DNA of 64,000 nt from Rehmannia glutinosa (Eukaryota > Streptophyta > Magnoliopsida > Lamiales > Orobanchaceae). Under the pieces are notes generated by a model. That model worked only from the letters and a program-made list of their open reading frames with translations, had not been told where the DNA came from and searched no databases. Position numbers and translations under genes: made by a program. Location: positions 1,116,001-1,180,000 of the forward strand of contig JABTTQ020001795.1 in assembly GCA_016081115.2 (NCBI GenBank), in the 5' to 3' direction. Shown here in pieces: positions 11,182 through 22,499 of this stretch. Position 1 is the first letter of the stretch, and the number at the start of each line of letters is the position of its first letter.

Positions 11182-11508
11182 TTAATTGGTTGCTTAGAGA
11201 GGTACATGGGGCTGCTGCTCAAGAAGAGCAGGATGAGCCGATGAGGGAGATGCCGGAATCCTCTAGACAAGAGAGAAACCGGCCATTTACTATGAGTGAG
11301 AGGCTCAAAAGTGTAGAAGATGACGTGGGCAAATTGATAGATGACACGTATCAGTTGACAGCCACAACAGATGAGTATCACCAGGAGTACTTATAGCAAT
11401 TCGATGCCATCACCCAGCAACAGCAGAATATGTATGAGATGATGTCTCTTATGGACCAGTGGCATATCTCACAGGGCCACTACCCCCCACCTCCACCACC
11501 ACAGTGAT
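11182..11508 (+). pseudogene. Env-like region of outer Athila element, 3' part
   Basis: An open frame continues the outer element after the nested insertion. It has a hydrophilic segment with ERLKSVEDDVGKL (possible coiled coil), one in-frame TAG at about 11394, then QQQQNMYEMMSLMDQW and a proline run (PPPPPP) before a TGA at about 11506-11508. This Q-rich, proline-ended tail is typical of the C-terminus of the ORF downstream of pol in Athila relatives. No membrane segment remains in this piece. It is a pseudogene because of the stop and the interruption. Confidence 0.55.
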
Positions 11509-13004
11509 CCATGTAAGTACTTATTACGCATTCCTCTTTCTTTTGATTATTTCCTCATATGTTCGGGACGAAGCATATTTTAAGTTTGGGAGTTGTCAAG
11601 AATGCGTAATTTAGTACTTTTCTGCATTTTGCATTGCATTTGGGATTACATGCAAAGCACTTTGCATTAATATTTTTGGAAAAAAATCGATTTTTGGTTT
11701 ATTTTTTTCGATTTTTAGTTTATTTTATTTTAGCACGTTTACCGCTTTAGCACGTTTAATTTCTTCTGTGTGTGGTTTTAATTAAGTTTTAAAATGCCCA
11801 GCTCCCGTATGATTTTACTATGAGTATTTTATGGAATGAGATAACATACTTGTGGGAATAATGTGATAAATTATTGGGAAGATGTCATTTATTTGCTTAG
11901 GATTAATTGAGAAAATTTGGTATTTGAACATGTTGCGAAAAATAAGTCTGTGAGCTTTTGTGCCTTAAACTGCTTTATATTATGCAAACTTATTTTTTTT
12001 CTGAGTGTGTCATTCATGATTGATAGAACTCTAGAACTTGCTATGGTATCTTCATTGAATCCATGTGTGTGTGCAATTTTTGAAAATGATTTAAGGCCAT
12101 CTTTGTTTAGCCTACTTAGCCTAAAAAGCCTATCTAAGAACTCATGATTCACTAGTTAGCCAATTTTGAGCCAAAACTTTTATTCTGAGCCACATTGATC
12201 TTTAAAATTTAAACATGATTTTATCCATGAAATTGCTTGAGCTTATAGAAAATGAACAAGTTTGGGGGAGAAGTGGCGAAAATTTATGAAAAAAAGAGAT
12301 GAAGTTGGCAAAAGAAAGAGGGATGAGCAGTATCTGGGTAAATGGATTAAAATATATATGAAGCTCGAAAAAGAAAGAAAATCTCTGAAAAATTACATAG
12401 AGAAAATCAAGCAAAGCAAAAGAAAAATTCTGAAAGCTTAAAGGCTAGAAAAAAGGGAAGAAGGCAAAAAAACCTAACTATGAAAAAGGAGAAATAAGGG
12501 TGGAATTGAAACATAAAATTTGTATTATATGAAATTGGGTTGGTGAATTGTAAGTCTGCATGCTAAAATTCTATTTGCTCAAGTCAAGTCACTTAATCCA
12601 AATTTCCCTACCCTTACCAAAGAGCCTACATTACAACCTAATAAAAGTCCTTTTTGATTCTTAAGTTGTGCACACAAAAGTGGTAGAGATGTTAAGACAA
12701 TTTGCAAGTCTATGGTAGTTCTACTTTCACTAAATTAAATTTGAGCGTAAACACTACCCATACACTTTTGAGAGTAGAGTGATACACTATTTACTTATGA
12801 GTCGCGATGTCAAGTACCCAATAGAGTATTAATTATGCCGAGTTTATGAATGATGATTTCTTGATAATGAATTACATAGTTTCCTTGAGTATGGAGTTAA
12901 ATGTTATTTAATGTTCATAGTGTTCTTGGGTGTTCGTTTTTATCCCTTATATTATTTTTATTAATTTGCTCGAGGATGAGCAATGCTTTAAGTTTTGGTG
13001 ATTT
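11509..13004 (+). other. 3' untranslated interior of outer Athila element
   Basis: Non-coding DNA with family-specific blocks found also at 7474-9143 (-) and 56500-58020 (+). It includes AAGTTTGGGAG (near 11581), AGCACGTTTA repeats (near 11735), and a stretch near 12590-12700. It ends in a degraded purine tract before the LTR start at 13005. No gene seen. Confidence 0.6.
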
Positions 13005-13159
13005 TCATACGTGTAAAATATACGTACATTTAGGGGCTTAAAATGATATATAATTGATATATTTGCATGTATATTTAGTGTATTTTACTTGGTTTCCTTT
13101 GTTGGGCGTGATACTGCGTACTCTTGTGAATTTTACAGGAAATGGAGCTAAATTGGAAA
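13005..13159 (+). repeat. Truncated 3' LTR of outer Athila element
   Basis: The first 155 bp of the LTR (TCATACGTGTAAAATATACG; TG start mutated to TC) match the 5' LTR from 2726. Similarity stops after GCTAAATTGGA, where chromovirus gag sequence begins. Confidence 0.75.
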
Positions 13160-14218
13160 TACTACTTCACGCACTAGAGACATTGAGTGTTTTAAATGTC
13201 ATGGGAGGGGTCATAGAGCTAGTGAATGTCTGAATAGAAGGGTGATGGTGATTCGGGCAAATGGTGATGTAGAGTCCGAAGGTGAGGATGAGCCGGATTA
13301 TAGTGATATACCGGAGTTGGAGGAGGTTCTGGAGGTAGTTAAGCCGGTGAAGGGAAATGTGTTATCACTAGTGTCACGTAGAATTTTGAATATTGAGCCA
13401 AAGTTAGATGATCATGAGCAGCGAGAAATTATTTTTCACACTAGATGCTTATTAAGGATAAAGTGTGTAGTATGATCATCGATAGAGGTAGTTGTACAAA
13501 CGTGGCTAGTGCGAAATTGGTGGAGAAGTTAGAGATTTCTACATTTGAACATCCAGAGCCGTATACCCTACAATGGTTCAATTATTGTGGTGAGGCGCGA
13601 GTTAATAAAAGAGTGTTAGTGTCTTTTCAGATTGGGGGTTATAAGGATGATATATTATGTGATGTGGTGCCAATGCGGGCTTGTCATATTTTGTTGGGTA
13701 GGCCATGGCAGTTTGATCGGCGAGTTGTGCATGATGGATACACTAATTGCTATACTGTTGAGCATGAGCGGAGAAAGTTGATACTTTCATCTCTTACACC
13801 TGCAGAAATCTATAATGATCATGTGAGGATGAGAGTTTGTGAGTCCAAAGAAAAAGAGTGTTCGGCAAGTGAGCAAAAGAATGAAATAAAAGCCGAGAAA
13901 AATGAGAGCTTGAGTGAAAATAAAAATAGAGAGCTTGAGAGTTTGGCCAAAGGTAGTTGTGAGATTCGAGAGATGGCCAAGAAAAAGGAGAGTACAAATT
14001 TCGAGTGTGCCAAAAATATGGGGGGAAAGGCTAATGAGGTAAACCAAGAGAGAAAAATTGTGCTTATGATTAAAATGAGAGACGTTAGGCGTGAGTGTTT
14101 GAATGTTAACATATCTAATAATATTTTGTGTAGTTCTATTGTTTCTCAAGTGCAGGGATTTGGACAACTGGGTGAGTATGCGTGCCGTTTAACATTTGAT
14201 CCTGGTGGATTGATATAA
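13160..14218 (+). pseudogene. Chromovirus-type gag/protease fragment (Ty3/gypsy)
   Basis: Starts abruptly inside gag just before a CCHC zinc knuckle (ECFKCHGRGHRASEC, about 13179-13223). An acidic linker follows, then after a frame change at about 13445-13475 an aspartic protease with IDRGSCTNVASAKLVEKL (the canonical form is IDGGS/D-S/T-G) and the typical HILLGRPWQFDRRV end. Then comes a charged tail rich in K/E to the stop at 14218. RT, RNase H and integrase are missing: sequence jumps from the post-protease linker to the 3' end motif and polypurine tract (AAGAGAAGGGGAA, about 14269-14281) in front of the LTR. Non-autonomous and dead. Confidence 0.75.
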
Positions 14219-14281
14219 CTGTTCAACCTTTGGGGTCCGATGTTTGGATTCGAGGACGAATCCCTTTCAAGAGAAGGGGAA

Positions 14282-15113
14282 TGATGAGAATCTATCTACG
14301 AAGGATCCGGGCAACACCAAATGCAAGTTATCTCGAGTTCTTGAAGACTATGTAATTGAGTTCTTGAGTTCTTGTATTTTTTTTATCATAGATTAGGTGT
14401 TTATTTTCGTTGTTTTGAGTCGTTTTGATGTTTTGGAGGCCAAATAAACCTTTAAGGCCGCGTTTTAAGTTTATATTTCGAGTTTGGGGAGCATGGGTCA
14501 AAGTTGAAGACAAAGTCGAGTTTCGACTTGACGCACGGGCAGCCTGTGCGTATACGCACGGCCCGTGCGCCTACTGTTAGGGTTTAGTATTTGGGCCATA
14601 ACATTCTCAATCAAATTGGTATTGGGCTGATTCAAGTTACTATGGAAAGATAAGAGAAAGGGCTACAACTATTATGAAGACACCATGAATAGATTCGAAG
14701 GTCCCAGACGCGTATTTTTGCCCACACGTGAATCTTGGCTGCGATTGAGTTTTCTTTTTTGGTTTGGACTTCTTTTCCTTTCTTGTTTGTTTAGGGTTTG
14801 CTTTGAGCCGCCTATATAAGGAAAACATTTGTTTATTTTTCATAACAACTTTGATATAGAATATTGATTAGAGATTTTTCTCTCCAGCCCTTTGGGTTTT
14901 TCGAAGAGCTTTAAGATTGTTCATCTTGTTGCGAATTCTGACTTATCAAATAAACTTCCGCATTTGTTTGTGGCGTCTACGCATACCGAGGTTCCTGCTT
15001 TGCTAAGCAGTGGGTCGAGGTTTCCACCATCCTTAATCGAACTAGTGAAGACCTTGGGTTAACAACATATTGTTGTTGGGTCGTTCGCACAGTTGTTGAT
15101 GCGGTTCACATCA
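14282..15113 (+). repeat. Chromovirus-type 3' LTR
   Basis: Begins TGATGAGAATC directly after the polypurine tract and has a TATA box CCTATATAAGG (about 14811-14821). The end is not fixed by a partner; TTCACATCA at about 15113 is the most plausible CA end. It holds a CGCACGG/CCGTGCG palindrome pair (14531-14570) and, at 14579-14675, a segment shared with the Athila-like LTRs. Confidence 0.6.
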
Positions 15114-15215
15114 TGTTATATCTTTGAAAACAATGAGATCTAGTTCAGTAACCAGTGCGGAAGGTTCTTTGAATCAACCACTATTATACCAGTTGTATGT
15201 CCCAAGGGGTGTTTG

Positions 15216-16587
15216 TGTTAAGTCTAGAGAAGGGGTTTGAATAGACTTAACCAATTTTCGATTTTTAATCTTAAATCAGAGTTTTCCACAAGTAGCAGCT
15301 TAGTCTTTGAGAGATAGTTTAGTTCAACCTCAACAGAAGAGTTAACCACTCAACAGACTCGATTGAGCTATTGATAGAGTAACTCAACTAAGTGAAGAGA
15401 GTTTTTAAATATTCAGCTAACTTGGTTTTAAAAGTGGAAATATTAAAATATGTTGTTCAACAGTTGGTTTAGTTAAGTTATTATCAATTGAGTTTGGCAA
15501 ATAAATTAATCTACAGATATAAAATATGCAAGAATTAAATGCTGAAAGTAAATAAACATACAACAATTTTATAGTGGTTGGAGGATGGGGTAATTCCTCT
15601 ACTCTGCTCTTCTCCAACTCCTGAGGTAATCTACTAATTCAACAGTCGTGTTACAAAAAGAATAAAAAGTCCAAGCAAGCTTTGATCACACATCTGGATT
15701 CACTCCTGGGACTCAGCTCTTCGCAAGATAGTTGTCTCGCTACTTAAGCTCCTTCGATTTATTGGATTTGATAACGAAGCTCTCCAACGAATCCAAAGCC
15801 TGGTTCTAACTTGAACCTCAATGCACTTCCTTCAATCCTTGGATGTGCAGACCCCTTTGTCTTTAAATAAATTTGCTCTTCAATAGCTTGAAGCTTTTCT
15901 TTCCTTCACTGAGTGTGTTGGTTAGATAGACATCGAATTCTGGGCTTGAGGATAGAGTGTATTGCTTGAGAGTTTTTTTCTTGAATGCTCTTTGCTCAGA
16001 TTTTTTCTTGTGTCATTCGTGTTGCAGGTTTTTTTGGTACTCTCTCAAATAAACTCCTCGGTGTTTTATAGTTGCAGTTCGAAAATGTATCCATTGAAGA
16101 GATAGACACACTTTCAAACTCCACTTCATGGACGTTAGCTTGTCTTGTTATGCAGTAATTGGTGTTGACCCAACCTTGGTTTAATGCTCTGCAGGTTTGC
16201 CTGAAATACAGCAGGTGTTCTGCGAACATCTCATTGATTCCCAACCTTTTGCACTCTTTCAGTAAAACAATTATAAGGTTGGAGTCAGTCTTCTTTCTAC
16301 TTTAAGTAATTCTTTATCTTTACTTATCAACAGACTTCTTCAGATTTCTTTGAGTTCTTTTGTTGTTGAACCCTTTTATAAGTCTTCTCCAAACATCTGG
16401 GAGTGACTTAGCTGTCAGTCTGCTGACAAAGATAGTTTTTTGGTTCTTGACTGAATCTTCTCTTTGATATTCAGCTGCAACTCAACTGATTCTTCATTTT
16501 TTCCTTCAGTTAACTTCTACAATCTTCAACTTGCCTACTTGGATTCAGCTCATAGATCATATCTATTACATAGTTGAATTTACAACA
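15216..16587. repeat. Copia-type LTR-like block
   Basis: 1372 bp with possible ends TGTTAAG... and ...TACAACA. Near its left end it reads GAGAAGGGGTTTGAATAG, and further in it has a TAGTGGTTGGAGGATGG motif; the same layout (GAGGGGGTGAACAG, then AAGTGGTTCAACTC) occurs in the probable LTR at 50200. No target duplication was found and no coding sequence lies inside. Orientation is unclear. Confidence 0.4.
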
Positions 16588-16619
16588 AAAAATGGGGTGT
16601 CAACTTCCTAATCTAAGTT

Positions 16620-19139
16620 TTGCATAGCATCATCAAAATCTATATAATAAATTTTACTAACAAAAATAAATCAATCCAATGTGATAGGGGCACTGAGTTT
16701 AAACCTTTGTCAATTTTATTCAAAGAAATGGAATTGTTCACAGAATATCTTGTCCTTATACCCCGCAACAAAATGGATGAGCGAAAACTAAACATCGACA
16801 CATTGTTGAAACTGGTTTGTCAATCTTAGCTAATGCCAATATGCCAACTAGAATTTGGGATGATGTCTTTTCCACTAATGTTTTCTGATTAATAGACTTC
16901 CCCCTAAAGTTTTAATTCCTAGTCCCCTTTTGAGAAACTTACAGGTCATAAACCTCAATACTCATTGCTCAAGACCTTTGGTTGCTTGTGATATCCTCAC
17001 AAACGACCTTATAATAAACACAAATTTGAATATAGGAGTCAAGCAGGCACTTTCATTGGGTAAAATATGCAATATAAGGGGTACAAAGTCCTTCTTGACA
17101 GTGGCAAGTTATCGTCACCAAAAATGTGGTTTTCAATGAGACTCAATTTCCTTTTCAAAATACCCATATTGATTCACATAGAAGTCCATCATCATAGTGG
17201 TTTCAATCTTCTATTACACTCATTCATGCTTATCTCCAGCCCCACAATAATTCAGAATCACCTCATCTCACACCTTCTGAATCATCTCATGAATCCCATC
17301 TCACACCTCTAACATTATCTCCTAATATTTCCCCTGTTTCCAGTACATCTCCAGACACTTTTCCGAGCCTACAAGTGGTTCTTCATCTCATAATCCAAAC
17401 GAAATAACTCCTAACACTAATACCTGGTGGTCAAATAACTATAGATTTACCAATAGATAGAAATATTAATCATGTGGCTAGTACTAATGAGAATCTTGAG
17501 AATGTTGTAGGAATGCATCACATGGTTACTAGATCGAAGAATGGATGTTTAAGGCCAAAGACATATGTTGTTGCTATTCAAACTATGGTTGAACCAATTT
17601 CCTATCACCAGGCAACCAAGATACCAGAATGGAGAACGACCATGGAACAAGTGTATATTAATGCTCTTGTTAATAATGGTACCTGGTCTTTTGTTCCATT
17701 ACCTGATAACAAAAGTTTGATCAACTGTAAATGGATTTTCAAAATAAAAAGGAATCGGATGGCTCAATTGCTCGTTACAAGTCTAAATTGGTTGCGCGTG
17801 GATTTACTCAAATAGCTGGATTGCACTATACTGAAACATATATCCCAGTAATTAAACCCGCTACAGTTAGATTGGTGTTGTCTTTGGCTTCATCTCACTC
17901 TTGGCAAATTAGATAGTTAGACATTGATAATACATTTTTTAATGCAGAATTAGATATTGACTGGTATATGGAACAAGTCCCTACTTTTAAAAAACTTGAC
18001 AACAAGGGAACTCAGTTGGTTTGTAAGTTGAAGAAGTCCATATATGGTCTCAAGCAAGTTTCCCGAGCTTTGTGTTCCAAACTTGCTGTGGTTTTATAGT
18101 CTTTTGGTTTTTCAATATCAAAAGCAGATAATTCACTTTACTACAAGAAAGACAGAGGTAATTGAAGTTTGATTTTTACTTATGTTGATTATATTATCAT
18201 AATGGCCAAACGCAATAAAGAAGTTGAAAGGATCATCACCGACTTGAATCAAATGTTCTCTCTTAAGGATCTTGGCCATCTTCATTATTTTTTTGGCATC
18301 GAGGTCAGTCCAACAGCTCAAGGTGTTCTTTTGAGTCAACATTAATATATTTTAGAGATTCTTGAACAAGCTGGCATGAAAGGGGCAAAGGGACTGAATA
18401 CAACCATGTTTATTAGTCCTATTTTATCTAAATATGATGGACAACCTATTGCTAATGGTACTTTGGAAACTTGTTGGTGCTCTTCAGTATGCAATCATAT
18501 ATAGACCAGACATTAGCTATAGCATTAACAAAATAAGTCAGTTCATGCAAAATTCGTTGGACAATCATTGGAAAGCTCTTAAGAGGGTGTTGAGATACTT
18601 GGCAGGAACTATGGAATATGGATTGCATTTTAATTGTGCATCTCCACAGGTTTTAACAGCTTTTTTCGATGCGGATTGGGGCTCGGATATTGATAATAAG
18701 AGATCCACATTGGCATATTACATTTATCTTGGTAAGAATTTGATTACATTGAGTTTGAAGAAATAAAACATTGTCTCTCGGTCGAGTATAAAAGCAGAAT
18801 GCAGAAATATAGCTGCTGCTATCTGTGAATTAATATGGCTTTGATCTCTTCTCAATGAATTGGGAATTCAGATGAACCATTCTTCCATTATTTGGACAGA
18901 TAATTTGGGTGAAAGTCATTATCCCTTAATCCTATTTATCATTCGAGAACTGAGCATTTGGAACTTGATTTGCATTTCGTGAGGGAAAAGGTTATGAATA
19001 AATCCATCTCAGTTTAGAACATTTCGACAACTAATCAAATTGCAAACATTTTTATAAAACCGTTGAGTGGTCAATTCTTTGCTCGTCTTAGAAACAAGTT
19101 GAATGTTGCATCCAAGACATCACTCGAATTGAGGGGGCA
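16620..19139 (+). pseudogene. Degenerate Ty1/copia pol (integrase end, RT, RNase H)
   Basis: 5'-truncated pol in several frames. The integrase C-terminal part (DRGTEFKPL near 16690, VIVTKNVVFNETQFPFQ near 17110) is followed by RT (WIFKIK, then RYKSKLVARGFTQ at about 17731-17820, QLDIDNTFFNAE, KSIYGLKQ). The catalytic motif reads YVDY instead of YVDD at about 18180. RNase H follows (RPDISYSINKISQF, then DADWGSD, then ANIFIKPLS near 19050). Several stops and frameshifts interrupt it. A purine tract GAGGGGGCA (19131-19139) precedes the LTR. It cannot encode an active polymerase. Confidence 0.8.
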
Positions 19140-19574
19140 TGATAGAGTTTATAATCGAGATAGTAATATCATCACATGATGATTGATCGCGGTACCACAA
19201 TGCATTTTGTAAAGCTGCTTTCATAGGATAGTATTTAGAAATATTCCATCTTATCCAGCTGGCCAAACGGTTATTTTGCAGAATAAATATCTTGGTGCCA
19301 TCTAGTAGATTTCTAGAATATTCCTTTCATACCCGTGCTTTGTATATATGGTTGTACAATGACATTTTATTATTCATTCTGAATACAACCATTTTCTCCC
19401 TTTTCCCTGTAACATTCATTTACTGTTATATTCAATATTTTTCTATGCATAATATGTCAGCTTGCAGCTATTTTTCTATGCATAATATGTCAGCTTGCAG
19501 CTATTTTTCACTCATTGTAATTATAAATTTTTTCTAATGAATGAATTCATTTTGATTCTAAAAAAAAAAAAAAT
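19140..19574 (+). repeat. Copia 3' LTR (incomplete) ending in poly(A)
   Basis: Starts TGATAGAG after the polypurine tract, includes a TATA-like GTATATATGG (about 19345) and an exact 33-bp tandem duplication (19437-19469 and 19470-19502). It ends with TTGATTCT followed by 14 A residues (19561-19574). No CA terminus or matching 5' LTR was found. Confidence 0.55.
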
Positions 19575-19830
19575 TTAACAAAGACTACCTAAATTTTGAG
19601 AAAATTAATTACAAAAAAAAAAATCCATAAGATTTGAATTTTGTATTATACTTTACGATTTTCATAAGCAAAATCATTTCAAGCACTCCTTTACGTTTGT
19701 AAAGATTTGACAGTTATCCCCTTACATTTAAGCCATAATCAAACCTTTTTTTTTTTATAATTTTGAAACTTTTCTTGATTTTCTTGTAATTACCCCAAAC
19801 ATTAGGGTAGTTTTTGTAACTATCCCTAGC
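19575..19830. mobile_element. MITE with GGGATAGTTAC terminal repeat, left end truncated
   Basis: The right end (GTAACTATCCC, ending about 19828) and the left part (AACAAAGACTACC) are inverted copies of one another. They belong to the same repeat family as 20400-20980 and 62333-62618. The first bases GGGATAGTT of the left end are missing at the poly(A) junction. Confidence 0.5.
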
Positions 19831-19839
19831 TTAAGTAAT

Positions 19840-20122
19840 TGTGATAGATTCATGAAAAGAGAAAAGAAAAGAAAAATAGAGCCAAAGAAGATTGAATTCA
19901 TATATAGTTCATAGATAGATATCATGGATGTTTACAAATGTACATCATATCATGTGAGTTTCAACTTAAAGCTACAACATTAATACGAAAAGTAACACAT
20001 TTTCTCACACTCAAATGTATGAGCAGAAAATTAAATTAGTTTATGAACAATATCCACTTTGTAGTTGGATTAATAAGCTCTCTTGTGATGAGCTCATGAA
20101 GTTCATACTTAGTGTTTCTAAT
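19840..20122. other. Downstream flank of the pectate lyase gene
   Basis: AT-rich DNA just after the stop codon of the minus-strand gene; it should contain the 3' UTR and polyadenylation site. No other feature seen. Confidence 0.4.
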
Positions 20123-22435
20123 TTAACAGGGCTTTTTGGGAACGCAATTTAGAGGACCCGCAAATTTGGTGAGCGAGCTTACAAAGGATCCAGGTTTTGG
20201 TGGGATCATATCAGCGCCTTGTGCAAACTTGTGATTAGCATTTCCTGATTGTTTGAAAAATGCTCCATTCTTCATAACATCTCCCTCTGATTTCCATGCC
20301 CAATTCTTCCACACGCTCTCCGGCGAGTAGTCTCTCTTGGTCACCTACAATTAACGACAATGAGAAACACTATTTGTCCATCCATTTCGAATCCTCTATT
20401 ACAATTCATTTCTTTTTTTAGTTTTTATGTAATTACCCAAAAACACCCCAAAAAACCCAGACATGTTTCACAATTACAAAAAAAAGCCTTCAGGTTTCGT
20501 TTTGTCTTAAATTAAGGAGGGACACTGTTTTGCAAATATTAGGGGATTTTTTGAAATATTTTCGAAAAACACTGGGAAAAATATAAGACGGATTTGTTTT
20601 TGTAATTTTCAAACAACTCTGGGTTTTTTTGTAATTAGCCCAAACCTTAGGGGTATTTTTGTAATTATCCCTCACAAAAACTACCCTAGAGGTTTTGGTA
20701 ATTACATAAAAACCCAAAAAAGTTCTAAAATTACAAGAACTACCCCTGAAATTTGATTATGTCTTAATTTGAAGTGGTTAGTTGTAATATGTCTACACAT
20801 GAAACTGGGCATCTAAAATTTTTGTTTCTCATGAAGGGTAAAATGTACGAAGGAATTATGTGTGTGTGTTTTTTTCTTTTTTGTAATTTTGAAATTTCTC
20901 TCTTTTTTTTCTCTTTTTGTTTTTTGTAATTATCTCAAATCTCAGTCGTAGTTTTTGTAACTATCCTTGTAAATAATTATTAAGGTTTATAATTTCGTTT
21001 CCCGAAAGATTTAAAAGTACCTCCATATGTACCGTTTTGAAGAAAAAATTATAATTTTCTGGCTCTATTCCTGCACATATCAAGAAATATAATGGTTACC
21101 TCTTTGGCAAATGCATCATCTGGAGCAGTGAAGACGTTGCCCTGGCTAAGTATGGTTGGATGTTGGCTTCCGCCAATGGCGTACATTAGCCAACGAGTGT
21201 AGTCATTGTTAACTATATGCACAAATCCCCATCTAACTCGAGGCATCCTTTGCACTAATCCCTTCCCAAAGTGGTTGAAAGCTAGAGTTATTTGCATAAT
21301 CTCATCGTCCGAGTAGCTATCACTAGCTCCAAACAACATAACCTTGCATTTTCATGTAACAATTAATATTTCTGAAGGGTTGCAATATATTCAAGTTAAT
21401 TAATAAGGGGAAAAATGTGAATTTCTTCACTTAAAGTAGTGATTAATTAATTACCTCATTATGTTGAGCAAAATGGCAATTGGAGATGGTGATGGCTGTC
21501 GAAGCTTCAATCGCATCGATTAGACCGTCGGTACATTTAGAAACAGAAACGTGATCGATCCACACATTTGTGGCTCCGAAGAGAGAAATGCCATCGCCAT
21601 CACTTTTGGAACGATAACCAAAGTGGTTAACTGAATCCCTAATAATACCCCCGCCACCCACCTTAATGTCGTGGATACGGATGTTATGGATAATGACGTT
21701 ATTTACATATTGGAGGGTTATGCCTGCACCCGTGGTGATATGTACTTGGGCCCCACGCCCGTCTATCGTCTTATTGCTAGTCATGATAAGCTCTTGTGAG
21801 AGCCTAATGACCATATCGCGCGCGAATATGATCCAAAGAGGCTCCGGCTGAATCGCCGCATATCGTAAAGTTCCCTTTTTAGGGTTAACTAGGTCACTGT
21901 CGGACGGGTCGGTCACCACATACGTCCTCCCCGCCTTTCCCCCCGTCACATGACGGCCAAACCCTAGGGCACAATCGGCTAGCTTTCGACGATTTTTAGC
22001 CCAATTTTTCTGACACCTCCAACATTGATCAATAGGGTTTGTAGCTTGGCATGTACTGTTAACCGCCTTTAGGGCTCTCCTTGAACTGCGGTTACCTTCC
22101 ATAGACCTTCATATATCGATCGAAACTAACGTTGTTAGTCATGATCATGGTCGAAATAATCGAGGGTTTCAGCCAAAATTACATTTCAAACAAACAAATA
22201 TATAATCTTACACAAAATGAAAAACTAAATCAAAATCAACTTACTTATGAACATGCTTGTTGAGATTATCTGAGACTGCCCAAGGATTGGGTTGATAGGA
22301 CTGGCGAGCGACTTTTTTAGCTTCTTGTGCACGCTTCTGCCAGACCTGATCATCGCCTGAATTGGCGTAACTTGCCTTTGTGGTGAATACCACTAGGGAA
22401 ATCAATAAAATTAAGATACACCTAATGGTGTCCAT
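20123..22435 (-). CDS. Pectate lyase, pollen LAT56/LAT59-like (polysaccharide lyase family 1)
   Basis: Four exons on the minus strand: 22435-22245, 22106-21455, 21342-21100 and 20344-20123. All introns have GT-AG ends and phases match, giving 1308 nt and 435 residues with no stop. The product cleaves de-esterified homogalacturonan in the cell wall by beta-elimination. Residues 1 to about 25 form a signal peptide (hydrophobic ILILLISLVVF). Residues 92-115 hold the plant-type CWRCQKNWAKNRRKLADCA motif. Then come TIDGRG (177-182), SDGDGISLFGATNVWIDH (232-249), with Ca-binding Asp candidates at 248, 257 and 261, and the catalytic RxPxxR (313-318). Wording such as IIRDSVNHFGYRSKSDGDG resembles LAT56/LAT59 and group-1 pollen allergens, so pollen expression is likely but inferred. 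The third intron (755 bp) is filled with MITE sequence. It looks functional. Confidence 0.9.
20345..21099 (-). other. Intron 3 of pectate lyase, MITE-rich
   Basis: The 755-bp intron contrasts with the other two (138 and 112 bp). From about 20400 to 20980 it consists largely of GGGATAATTACAAAAA-type terminal repeats in both orientations, suggesting two MITE copies, one ending near 20671 and one from there to about 20968. Confidence 0.7.
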
Positions 22436-22491
22436 ATTATTATAAAGAATGAATATGTTTTTCTTTCTTTTTCTGAAATCTTTCTTCTACT

Positions 22492-22499
22492 TTATATAA
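22492..22499 (-). promoter_or_regulatory. TATA box of pectate lyase gene
   Basis: Minus-strand TTATATAAA about 57-64 bp upstream of the ATG at 22435, embedded in a pyrimidine-rich leader (on the plus strand, A/G; CTT-rich text near 22450-22490). Confidence 0.6.

Larger units (their letters stand above)
2726..13159 (+). mobile_element. Outer Athila-like element, internally deleted, 3' truncated
   Basis: The order on the plus strand is: 5' LTR (2726-4440), tRNA-Asp type primer site (4447-4464), a gag C-terminal fragment (4548-4790), a short 3' pol border, a CACACGG-rich stretch, an env-like region (5300-5999 and 11182-11508), a long 3' untranslated region and a 155-bp start of the 3' LTR (13005-13159). 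Protease, RT, RNase H and integrase are absent, so it is non-autonomous. A second family member in the opposite orientation (6000-11181) splits the env-like region. The element sits in a copia gag remnant. The right junction at 13159 is abrupt and leads into chromovirus sequence, so no target duplication can be checked. Confidence 0.75.

Noticed and set aside
13787..14167. Minus-strand ORFs rich in Ser/Leu/Phe that look like membrane proteins
   Set aside because: Antisense of the Lys/Glu-rich chromovirus linker; no start, no conserved motif.
18180..18200. YVDY as a functional variant polymerase motif
   Set aside because: The surrounding copia pol has many stops and frameshifts, so the change is decay rather than an adaptation.
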